The notes under the pieces: generated by a model
What the model was told of the DNA's origin: nothing
The model's database searches: none
The model's input: the letters and a program-made list of their open reading frames with translations, nothing else
Source of the DNA: DASUFF01 sp036274695
Lineage (GTDB): Bacteria > UBA10199 > JACPAL01 > GCA-016699445
DNA length: 64,000 bases
Assembly: GCA_036274695.1 (NCBI GenBank)
Contig: DASUFF010000141.1
Span: 1 to 64,000 of the forward strand
Direction of reading: 5' to 3'
Program-made: the position numbers and the translations under genes
Shown here: piece by piece, positions 22,870 to 29,958 of the stretch
Layout of the letters: each line of letters starts with the position of its first letter
How positions within the stretch are numbered: the first letter of the stretch is position 1

Positions 22870-24321
22870 ATGAGGATCGAAGCCTTCAAAAACTCCGTGA
22901 TCGAAACTCACATCTCGTGGATCCTCCTGACCGGCCCGTTCGCCTACAAGATCAAGAAGCCGGTGAACTTGGGGTTCTGCGACTTCACCACCTTGGAGAA
23001 GCGTAAATTCTATTGCGAGGAGGAGTTGAGGCTCAATCGAAGGCTTGCGCCGGAGCTTTACGTAGAGATCGTTCCCGTCACGGGGACGGAAGACGCGCCG
23101 CGCCTGGGCGGGGACGGGCCGGTCATCGACTATGCGGTGAAGATGGTCCAATTCGACCAGGCCTGCCGCCTCGACCGCGTGCTCTCCGCCGGCGGCCTTT
23201 TGCCGGAGCACATGGATCAATTCGCGTCCCAGCTCGCGGCGTTTCACGGCGCCGTTCCGGCGGCCGCGCCGGAATCGCCTTACGGAAACGCGCAGTCGGT
23301 CGCCCGCACGGTCCTGGAAACGCTCGGGGATTTGGATTCTTTGGAAAATGCCTCCCTCGTCGCCGACCTTCGTTCGTGGTGCGGGTCGGAAGCCGTCCGC
23401 CTGAAGGAGGTTTTCGAGGCCCGGAAGGACGGCGGCTTCGTCCGCGAGTGCCACGGCGACGCGCATCTGGCGAATGCGGCTCTGATCGACGGACGGATCC
23501 GGATCTTCGACGCCATCGACTTCAATCCGGACCTGCGGTGGATCGACGTGATGAGCGAGACCGCCTTCGCCGCGATGGATTTGCAGGACCGCGGACGGCC
23601 GGACCTGGCCCGCCGTTTTTTGAACGCCTACCTGGAGCGCACCGGCGACTACGAAGGCCTGCGCGCCTTCCGCTTCTACGAAGTCTACCGCGCCCAAGTG
23701 CGCGCCAAGGTGGCGGCCATCCGCCTGTCGCAAGAGGGCCTCGCGCCCGCGGAGCGCGCGGAAATCCGGGCCGAGGCGGAGGGGTATCTGGCCCTCGCCT
23801 TGAAACTCACGCGTCCCGAGCCGCCCAAGCTGTCCATCACCTTCGGCGTGTCCGGCTCCGGAAAGACCCACGGGACGCAGAGGATTTTGGAGACGGAAGG
23901 GGCCGTCCGACTCCGCACCGACGTCGAGCGCAAGCGCCTCTTCGGGATCGATCCCTTCGAGGGCACGCCGCCCTCGCGAAAAGAGGAAGTCTACGGAGCC
24001 GACGCCTCGCGGCGGGTCTACCGGCGGCTTTTGGATTTGAGCTGGATGCTTCTGTCCGAAGGTCATTCCCTCATCGTCGACGGAACTTTCCTAAAGAGGA
24101 GCGAGAGGGACGAGTTCCGCGCGCTTGCGGCCGCTCTGGCGGTCCCTTTCCGCATTCTATCCTTCGAGGCGCCGGACGACGTCCTGAAGCGGCGGGTTTC
24201 GGCACGCCGGGCGGCCGGCGCCGACGCTTCCGAGGCCGATTGGGAGATCGTCGAAAGGCAGAAGCGGCGGATGGAGCCTTTGACGCCCGACGAAAAGGGC
24301 GCGATGGAAGAAGGGGTATGA
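22870..24321 (+). CDS. Aminoglycoside-phosphotransferase-like / P-loop kinase fusion
   Basis: 483 residues. The N-terminal half (~1-310) is an APH-fold kinase-like domain with 'ECHGDAHLANAALIDGRIRIFDAIDFNPDLRWIDV', giving catalytic HGDxHxxN and IDF. The C-terminal domain (~315-483) has Walker A 'GVSGSGKTHG' and 'LIVDGTFLKRSERDEF', as in COG0645-type kinases. This two-domain architecture is widespread and uncharacterised; probably phosphorylates a small molecule, and not a demonstrated resistance gene. Next gene overlaps as ATGA. Confidence 0.9.
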   Translation: MRIEAFKNSVIETHISWILLTGPFAYKIKKPVNLGFCDFTTLEKRKFYCEEELRLNRRLAPELYVEIVPVTGTEDAPRLGGDGPVIDYAVKMVQFDQACRLDRVLSAGGLLPEHMDQFASQLAAFHGAVPAAAPESPYGNAQSVARTVLETLGDLDSLENASLVADLRSWCGSEAVRLKEVFEARKDGGFVRECHGDAHLANAALIDGRIRIFDAIDFNPDLRWIDVMSETAFAAMDLQDRGRPDLARRFLNAYLERTGDYEGLRAFRFYEVYRAQVRAKVAAIRLSQEGLAPAERAEIRAEAEGYLALALKLTRPEPPKLSITFGVSGSGKTHGTQRILETEGAVRLRTDVERKRLFGIDPFEGTPPSRKEEVYGADASRRVYRRLLDLSWMLLSEGHSLIVDGTFLKRSERDEFRALAAALAVPFRILSFEAPDDVLKRRVSARRAAGADASEADWEIVERQKRRMEPLTPDEKGAMEEGV

Positions 24322-24998
24322 ACTTCCTGATGGCGTTCTTGCTCCTCGTCAAACGGTATTTCCGGTACGAAACGGTCGGACTGGAGCATATTCCCAAACG
24401 CGGGCCGGCCCTGATCGTCATGAACCACGGCGTCCTGCCGTTCCATTCCTTCGCCCTGGTCTACGAGATTTACAAGAAGACGGGCGTCCTGCCGAGGAGC
24501 CTCGCGGCGGAGTTTCTTTTCAAAATTCCCGTCGTCAAGGACCTGTTCGAAAAGGGCGGGGCCGTCTGCGCTTCTCCCGAAAACGCCGAAAAGCTCCTGC
24601 GCGCCGGCCATCTCGTGACGGTCTCCCCCGGCGGGATCTACGAGGGCCTGGTCACGCGGCCGGACGCGGTTTGCCTTCCCTGGGAGAGCCATTTCGGATT
24701 CGCTCAGGTCGCCTGCAAGCTGGGCGTGCCGATCGTTCCGACCTACTGCCGGGGATTGAACAAGGCCTACGTCACGTCGCAGAGGTTTTTGGAGGAACGG
24801 ACCTGGCTCCTCAAGCGGATCCGGTTTTCGATTCCGTTCTTTTTCGGGTTGGGGCTCTTTCCCTTCCCCGTCAAACTCACGCACGTGATCGGCAGCCCTA
24901 TTTCCACGAAGCCCCGGAAGGGCGAGCCTCCGGATCGACGGGTTTGGCGGGTCCATGACCGGACGATCGCGGCGGTGACGCGTCTGGCGGAAGGATGA
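24318..24998 (+). CDS. Lysophospholipid/diacylglycerol acyltransferase-like protein
   Basis: 226 residues. The acyltransferase block I reads 'NHGVLPFHSF', so the usual acidic residue of H-x4-D (or the HGxxPxD form of the TMEM68/DGAT-like branch) is His here. The glycine-rich block 'VSPGGIYEGL' and 'GVPIVPTYCRG' are present. A hydrophobic N-terminus suggests membrane association. Likely transfers acyl chains to a glycerolipid, but the replaced acid leaves activity open. Overlaps the kinase gene by 4 bp. Confidence 0.8.
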   Translation: MNFLMAFLLLVKRYFRYETVGLEHIPKRGPALIVMNHGVLPFHSFALVYEIYKKTGVLPRSLAAEFLFKIPVVKDLFEKGGAVCASPENAEKLLRAGHLVTVSPGGIYEGLVTRPDAVCLPWESHFGFAQVACKLGVPIVPTYCRGLNKAYVTSQRFLEERTWLLKRIRFSIPFFFGLGLFPFPVKLTHVIGSPISTKPRKGEPPDRRVWRVHDRTIAAVTRLAEG

Positions 24999-25047
24999 CG
25001 CCGAACCCTCTTCTTGCCAGAGCTGCAGGGACTTGGTAGCCCGAGAC

Positions 25048-26094
25048 ATGTCCTCCCCCCTCGAAGAATCCTCCTGGCATCTTTTGGAATACGTGCCCGA
25101 CGCGACCCTGATCGTCGACCGCGAGGGGCGCATCCTCTTCGTCAATTCCCTGGCGCAGAAACTCTTCGGCTACGGGCCGGGCGAGCTGGTCGGGCAGGCC
25201 ATGGAGGTTTTGATCCCCCAGCGGTTCCGCGAACGGCACGTGCATCACCGCAAGGAATACGCCCACGGACCCAAGCCGCGGCCCATGGGGGCGGGGCTCG
25301 ATCTTTACGGCGTGCGGAAGGACGGCACGGAGTTCCCCACGGAGATCAGCCTCAGCCCCATCCAAACGGGCGACAGCGTGCGGGTCATGGCGGCGATCCG
25401 CGACGTGACGGACAGCCGGTTGAAGGAGCGGCTGGCCACTTTGGGGCATTTGGCGGGGAGCATCGCGCACGAGCTGCGCAACCCGCTCGCCACCATCGAC
25501 AGCTCGGTGTATTTCCTGAAGGCCAAGCTCAAAGACGCGGACCCGAAGGTCGCCGAGCATTTGAGCCGGATTAAGTCCGCCGTCACGGCGGCGACGTCGG
25601 TCATCCAGAGTCTACTGGACCTGACGCGGATGAAGCCGCCGCTGATGTCGCGCGTGGACGTGGCGGCGACGGTGGACGAGGCGGTGGCAGCGATCAAAGA
25701 CATCGGCTCCATCGACGTCGTCCGCGATTATCCGGCGGAGGGCGCCTTCGTGCCGGGGGACTCCCAGCAGCTCCTGATGGCGTTCGGCAACGTCGCGAAA
25801 AACGCGGTCGACGCCATGAAGGGCAAGGGACGCCTCGTCCTCAGCGTGCGCAAGACGGAGCCCCACCACGTGGAGATTTCGTTTTCGGACACGGGGCCGG
25901 GGATCCCGGAGGAAAATCTGGACCGGATCTTCCAGCCGCTTTTCAGCACCAAGGCCACGGGTATCGGTTTCGGCCTCTCCATTGCGAAGATGGTGACGGA
26001 CCGGCACGAGGGAAGCATCCGCGCCCATACGGAGCCGGGGAAGGGGGCGACGTTCGTCTTGAGATTTCCTCTTTATCGGGAAAAAACAGCTTGA
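25048..26094 (+). CDS. PAS-domain sensor histidine kinase
   Basis: 348 residues from the ATG at 25048 (a TTG at 25033 is in frame but lies too close to its possible ribosome site). PAS domain at ~10-125 ('VPDATLIVDREGRILFVNSLAQKLFGYGPGELVG'), HisKA with 'GSIAHELRNPLATI' (phosphorylated His), and HATPase with N box 'NVAKNAVDAMKG', 'DTGPGIPEE' and 'GIGFGLSIAK'. No membrane segment, so a cytoplasmic signal (redox, gas or ligand in the PAS pocket) is likely. First of a four-gene signalling block. Confidence 0.93.
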   Translation: MSSPLEESSWHLLEYVPDATLIVDREGRILFVNSLAQKLFGYGPGELVGQAMEVLIPQRFRERHVHHRKEYAHGPKPRPMGAGLDLYGVRKDGTEFPTEISLSPIQTGDSVRVMAAIRDVTDSRLKERLATLGHLAGSIAHELRNPLATIDSSVYFLKAKLKDADPKVAEHLSRIKSAVTAATSVIQSLLDLTRMKPPLMSRVDVAATVDEAVAAIKDIGSIDVVRDYPAEGAFVPGDSQQLLMAFGNVAKNAVDAMKGKGRLVLSVRKTEPHHVEISFSDTGPGIPEENLDRIFQPLFSTKATGIGFGLSIAKMVTDRHEGSIRAHTEPGKGATFVLRFPLYREKTA

Positions 26095-26112
26095 TAAACT
26101 CTTAAACCGATC

Positions 26113-26481
26113 ATGATGGCCTTTCTTAAAAAGGTGCTGCTGGCGGACGACAATCTCGAGTTCTGCCGCAATATAAGCGATATCTTGGAGCTCAAGGACT
26201 ACCAGGTGGTCACCGCCCACGACGGGCATGAGGCCTTGGAGTTGGCCAAAAACGAGCGGTTTGACTTGGCCCTGATGGACGTCCGCATGCCCGTCATGGA
26301 CGGTCTCGAGGCCTTCGACCGGATGCAGTCCGCCTTGGTGCAGGTCCCCGTCATCATGATGTCCGCCTTCGCGGTCGAGGAAAACCTCCAGCAGAAGCCC
26401 ATATACGCCTACCTGAAGAAACCCATCGACTTCGATCGGTTGATGGCGCTTTTGGACAATTTGGAACAGCAAAGGGCTTAA
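26113..26481 (+). CDS. Stand-alone response regulator receiver protein
   Basis: 122 residues, a CheY-like receiver only. It has the acidic pair 'ADDN', phospho-acceptor Asp in 'ALMDVRMPVMDG', a Ser in 'IMMSAFA' and the invariant Lys in 'YLKKPID'. No output domain, so it can serve as a phosphotransfer intermediate or act by protein contact. It lies 18 bases behind the PAS kinase and directly before a receiver-kinase hybrid. Confidence 0.93.
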   Translation: MMAFLKKVLLADDNLEFCRNISDILELKDYQVVTAHDGHEALELAKNERFDLALMDVRMPVMDGLEAFDRMQSALVQVPVIMMSAFAVEENLQQKPIYAYLKKPIDFDRLMALLDNLEQQRA

Positions 26482-27504
26482 GTGTCCATGGAGCCTCTGG
26501 AGCCTCAATTCCGCGTCCTGATCGTCGACGACGACCGCGATCTCGCGCTTAACCTGCAGGACATCTTGGAAAGCCGCGGCTACTCGGCGTCCGTGGCCGC
26601 GACGGCGGCGGAGGGCCTGGAGGCCGCCCGGCGCCAAGTCTTCGATCTCGCCGTGGTGGACGTGCGGTTGCCCGACATGCCGGGCACGGCCTTGATCGAG
26701 AAGCTGATCCTCCTCTGTCCCGGCCTCGAATCCATTCTCATCACCGGCTTCGTCTCCCTGGAGACGGCCATCGCCGCCATCCGGCAGAAGCATATCGTCG
26801 CTTATGAAGTGAAGCCCGTCGACTTGGACCGCCTCATCGCCGTCTTGGAACAGGTCGCACGGAAGAAAAGGCTCGAGCGGGAGCTGCTCGACGTGCGGGA
26901 ACGGGAGAGGGGGCGCATCGGACGGGAGCTTCACGACGGCTTGGGCCAGCACTTGACCGGCATCGCCCTTCACGCCCAGGTCCTGTGCGGGGCCCTAAAA
27001 GACAAGAAGCTCGCCGAGGCGGACCACGCCTTCCGGATCGCTCACATGATCAACGAGGCGATCCAAGAGGCCGGGCGGCTCGCGCGGGGCTTGGCGCCCG
27101 TGGTCCTGGAACAGAGGGGGTTGAAGGCCGCCCTCGAGGAGTTGACCTCCGGGATCGAAACGGCCTCGGGCGTTCCCTGCCGCCTGGAATGGAGCCCGGA
27201 CGTCCGCGATCCCGGGCAGGACGCGGCCATCCACGTCTACCGGCTCGTCCAGGAGGCGGTGAACAATGCCGCCAAGCACGCCGCCGCCAAGGCCGTTCGC
27301 GTCCAGGTCGCGGGCGACGGCGAAGGCACGATGATCCGGATTTCCGACGACGGCGTCGGCCTGCCGGAGAAGGCCTCGGAGAAGGGCGGGATGGGTCTGA
27401 ACATCATGCGTTACCGCGCGGGCGTCATCGGCGCCAGCCTGGAACTCATGCCGAACGAAAACGGCGGCACCGTCGTCTGTGTCCGATGCCGCCGATGGAT
27501 GTGA
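26482..27504 (+). CDS. Receiver - NarX-type histidine kinase hybrid
   Basis: 340 residues from the GTG at 26482, which directly follows the previous stop and has AAAGGG five bases upstream; an ATG at 26488 is the alternative. N-terminal receiver (~10-125, Asp in 'AVVDVRLPDMPG', 'YEVKPVD'), then HisKA_3 ('RGRIGRELHDGLGQHLTGIALH', His phosphorylated) and HATPase ('VQEAVNNAAKHAAAKAVRV', 'DDGVGLPEK'). The receiver precedes the kinase, unlike classical hybrids, so it is probably controlled by upstream phosphorylation and then signals to the NarL-type regulator next door. Confidence 0.92.
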   Translation: MSMEPLEPQFRVLIVDDDRDLALNLQDILESRGYSASVAATAAEGLEAARRQVFDLAVVDVRLPDMPGTALIEKLILLCPGLESILITGFVSLETAIAAIRQKHIVAYEVKPVDLDRLIAVLEQVARKKRLERELLDVRERERGRIGRELHDGLGQHLTGIALHAQVLCGALKDKKLAEADHAFRIAHMINEAIQEAGRLARGLAPVVLEQRGLKAALEELTSGIETASGVPCRLEWSPDVRDPGQDAAIHVYRLVQEAVNNAAKHAAAKAVRVQVAGDGEGTMIRISDDGVGLPEKASEKGGMGLNIMRYRAGVIGASLELMPNENGGTVVCVRCRRWM

Positions 27505-27554
27505 ACGGGTCCTTTCGCTGGAAGTTCCGGGCCGAATGACCTAAAAAGAAAATC

Positions 27555-28238
27555 ATGGTCGAAACGGGCAAAAAGAAAAAAGGGACGCCGGAACGGGCGC
27601 GGATACTGATCGTGGACGACCACCCCGTCGTGCGGCAGGGTCTCGCGTTGTTGATCGGGCAGCAGCCCGACTTGTCCGTCTGCGGCGAGGCCGAGGACGC
27701 CTTTCGCGCCCTTTCCGCCATCGAGGCCTTGAAGCCCGACTTGGTCCTGGCCGACGTCTCCCTGAAAGGGGCCGACGGCATCGAACTGACCAAGGACATC
27801 AAGGCCCGTTTTCCCTCCGTGCCCGTCCTGGTCTTATCGATGCTCGACGAATCCTTCTACGCCGAGCGGGCCCTCCGCGCCGGCGCCAAGGGCTACGTCA
27901 TGAAGCAGGAGGCCACCGACAAGATCCTCACGGCAATCCGCCGCGTCTTGGGCGGCGAGGTCTTCGTGAGCGATAAGATGGTCAGCCGCATGCTCCAAAA
28001 GATGGCCGGGGACTCGGCCGCGGGCGGATCGCCGGTGGATCTTCTGAGCGACCGCGAGATGACCGTCTTCCAGCTCATCGGGCGCGGCTACTCCACCGCG
28101 CGCATCGCCGAGGATCTGCATTTGAGCGTGAAGACCGTCGAGACCCACCGGGCCCACATCAAGGAAAAATTGAATTTGGCCGACGCCGCCGAGCTTTCGG
28201 GATACGCCGGCCAGTGGCTGAGCCGGCAGGGCGAGTAA
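27555..28238 (+). CDS. NarL/LuxR-family response regulator
   Basis: 227 residues. Receiver domain (~15-135) has 'VDDHPVVRQGLALLIGQQ', Asp in 'VLADVSLKGADG' and 'GAKGYVMKQEA'. The C-terminal LuxR helix-turn-helix has 'LSDREMTVFQLIGRGYSTARIAEDLHLSVKTVETHRAHIKEKL'. It is the natural partner of the HisKA_3 kinase encoded just upstream. Targets are unknown; the downstream Crp/Fnr gene is a candidate. Confidence 0.95.
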   Translation: MVETGKKKKGTPERARILIVDDHPVVRQGLALLIGQQPDLSVCGEAEDAFRALSAIEALKPDLVLADVSLKGADGIELTKDIKARFPSVPVLVLSMLDESFYAERALRAGAKGYVMKQEATDKILTAIRRVLGGEVFVSDKMVSRMLQKMAGDSAAGGSPVDLLSDREMTVFQLIGRGYSTARIAEDLHLSVKTVETHRAHIKEKLNLADAAELSGYAGQWLSRQGE

Positions 28239-28254
28239 GCCCCCCCGATGCGGC

Positions 28255-28273
28255 CATCGGGGAATCCCCGATG
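28255..28273. repeat. Perfect inverted repeat between the NarL-type regulator and crp/fnr genes
   Basis: CATCGGGGAATCCCCGATG is a 19-base inverted repeat with a central A. A direct copy of CCCCGATGCG lies at 28244-28253 and again at 28266-28275. It could be a stem-loop ending the regulator transcript (no U tract follows) or a protein-binding site upstream of the Crp/Fnr gene. Confidence 0.6.
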
Positions 28274-28318
28274 CGCCCTCGGCTGAGGTCCTCAACGAAA
28301 AATCAGGTCTCGCCCCGA

Positions 28319-28347
28319 TTGTCGGCGGACGGCCCCTCCCGTAAGTT
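28319..28347 (+). promoter_or_regulatory. Putative sigma-70-type promoter of crp/fnr-family gene
   Basis: TTGTCG (28319-28324) and TAAGTT (28342-28347) are separated by 17 bases. A GGGAGG ribosome site follows just before the ATG at 28372. No (A/C)TGAY-N4-RTCA site was found here, so autoregulation by that motif is not evident. Confidence 0.4.
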
Positions 28348-28371
28348 GGGCTCATCAAAAGGGAGGTCCCC

Positions 28372-29010
28372 ATGAGCCACAACGCCATCAACCGCATCTT
28401 TCGAAAGAAACAATCCCTCTTCTACGAAGGCGCCCCGGCGGCCGGCGTCTACGTGGTCCGGTCGGGCCAGGTCAAAGTCTTCAAGACGGGTCCGGAGGGC
28501 AAGGAGCTCATTTTGAGAATCGCGAAGGCGGGGGATCTCCTGGGGGCCGAGTCCATCTTGTCAGGGCAGACCTGCACCTCCACGGCCGAGATGCTGGAGG
28601 ACGGCGAGGTGTCCTTCACCGACAAGAATTCCTTCCTCGACAAGCTGCGCCGGGAGCCGCAGATGGCCTCCGACCTCATGCGCTCGCTCGCCTCCGAGCT
28701 GGTGGCCAGCCAGGAGGTGCGCGTGGAACTCGCCCAGTCCTCCGTCCGCGAGCGGATGGCGAAACTTTTGGCGACTTTGGCCGCGGAGCATGGCTCGCAG
28801 GTGAAGAAGGGAATCCGCATCCAGCTTTCACTCTCCCGCGAGGAGATGGCGGACATGATCGGCACCGCCTCCGAGACCGCCATGCGCCTGCTCAAGGATT
28901 TCCGCGAGGAGAACCTTTTGGAAGTGCACGGCCGCGAGATCTTAGTATTGGACCGCAACCGTCTGTTGCGGACGGCGGGGATGGAAGAGTCCTGGAGGAT
29001 GGCATGCTGA
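28372..29010 (+). CDS. Crp/Fnr-family transcription regulator
   Basis: 212 residues: cyclic-nucleotide-binding-like beta-roll (~10-115), long dimer helix, and winged helix ('LSREEMADMIGTASETAMRLLKDF'). In the recognition helix the Glu and Arg that read the TGA core in Crp and Fnr are kept (SETAMR), but the Fnr-specific Ser between them is Met. It lacks the N-terminal Cys cluster of Fnr; only two Cys are present (in 'GQTCTST' and the last residue). It may therefore sense NO, redox state or a ligand like Dnr/NnrR proteins. Candidate regulator of the palindromes described here. Confidence 0.93.
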   Translation: MSHNAINRIFRKKQSLFYEGAPAAGVYVVRSGQVKVFKTGPEGKELILRIAKAGDLLGAESILSGQTCTSTAEMLEDGEVSFTDKNSFLDKLRREPQMASDLMRSLASELVASQEVRVELAQSSVRERMAKLLATLAAEHGSQVKKGIRIQLSLSREEMADMIGTASETAMRLLKDFREENLLEVHGREILVLDRNRLLRTAGMEESWRMAC

Positions 29011-29780
29011 CCCGAAGACGCATGGAGGGGAAGACGGCCATCGTCACCGGCGGCTCCAAGGGCATCGGCCGCGCCGCCTGCCTGATGCTCGCCCGGGAGG
29101 GCGCGAAGGTCGCCGTCGCCGACACGGACGATTCGGCCGGCCGCGACGTGGTGGAGCGCATCGTCGCCTCGGGGGGCGAGGGCCGCTACTGGCATTTGAA
29201 CGTCGGCAGCGAGGCGGAGGTGAAGAAGACGTTCGACGAGGTCGCGCGCGCCTTCGGCGAGATCAACGTGCTGGTCAACAACGCCGGCATCGCCGGAATC
29301 AACCGTCCCACGCACGAGATCTCGGAGGCCGAGTGGGACGAGGTCATGCGCGTGAACGTGAAGGGCGTCTTCTTCGGCGTCAAACACGCCGTGCCCCACA
29401 TGAAGAAGGCCGGGGGCGGGAGCATCGTCAACCTGTCGTCCATCTACGGCCTGATCAGCGCCCCGGACGTCCCGCCGTACCACGCCTCCAAGGGCGCCGT
29501 GCGTCTGATGACCAAGACCGACGCCCTCCTCTACGCCAAGGACAAGATCCGGGTGAATTCCATCCACCCCGGCTTCATCTGGACCCCGATGGTGGAGGGT
29601 TTTCTCAAGTCCCAAGGAGACGTGAACGCGGGCATCAAGGCGACGGGGGAGCTGCATCCCCTCGGCCACCTGGGCGAGCCGGACGACATCGCCTACGGCA
29701 TCCTTTATCTGGCCTCCGACGAATCGAAGTTCGTGACGGGCTCGGAGCTGGTCATCGACGGCGGCTACACCGCCCGATAG
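29004..29780 (+). CDS. SDR-family oxidoreductase
   Basis: 258 residues, classical short-chain dehydrogenase. Cofactor motif 'TGGSKGIGR', 'NNAG', catalytic Ser in 'VNLSSIYG', Tyr-x3-Lys in 'YHASK', and C-terminal 'GSELVIDGGYTAR'. The Asp at the end of beta-2 ('VAVADTDD') suggests NAD preference. The start overlaps the regulator stop by 7 bp with a GGAGG site, so the two are co-transcribed. Substrate unknown. Confidence 0.95.
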   Translation: MLTRRRMEGKTAIVTGGSKGIGRAACLMLAREGAKVAVADTDDSAGRDVVERIVASGGEGRYWHLNVGSEAEVKKTFDEVARAFGEINVLVNNAGIAGINRPTHEISEAEWDEVMRVNVKGVFFGVKHAVPHMKKAGGGSIVNLSSIYGLISAPDVPPYHASKGAVRLMTKTDALLYAKDKIRVNSIHPGFIWTPMVEGFLKSQGDVNAGIKATGELHPLGHLGEPDDIAYGILYLASDESKFVTGSELVIDGGYTAR

Positions 29781-29797
29781 TAGGGTAGGAGGCCCCC

Positions 29798-29950
29798 ATG
29801 ATCCGCAAACTCCCTTCCGGTCACTACCGTTTGTATTCCCGCAGCATCAACCCCAAGACCGGCCGGCGGCGCAATTTGGGCACGTTCCCGACGCGCGCGG
29901 CGGCCGTGAAGCATGAGCGGGCGGTGCAGTTCTTCAAGAGACGCGGGTAA
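29798..29950 (+). CDS. Small basic conserved protein
   Basis: 50 residues, ATG with a GGAGG ribosome site. Sequence 'MIRKLPSGHYRLYSRS' then 'NPKTGRRRNLGTFPTRAAA' and a C-terminal 'HERAVQFFKRRG'. This looks like a compact three-stranded AP2/integrase-arm-like fold, and very similar ~50-residue proteins are common in proteobacteria. Function unknown; nucleic-acid binding is plausible from the charge. Confidence 0.75.
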   Translation: MIRKLPSGHYRLYSRSINPKTGRRRNLGTFPTRAAAVKHERAVQFFKRRG

Positions 29951-29958
29951 GGCGCCGA

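Noticed and set aside
22870..24066. Extension of the ZnuC frame upstream through the kinase gene
   Set aside because: The ABC ATPase fold starts at MGKIL (22848) or MARRMGKIL (22860); the extension is antisense to a well-supported gene.
22870..24321. Antibiotic-resistance gene (aminoglycoside phosphotransferase)
   Set aside because: The APH-like domain is fused to a P-loop kinase domain in a widespread housekeeping-type family; nothing points to a resistance role.
28284..28303. Possible Crp/Fnr site in front of the regulator's own gene (TGAGGTCCTCAA and neighbours)
   Set aside because: It does not fit TGAY-N4-RTCA, and the spacing to the TAAGTT -10 is wrong.
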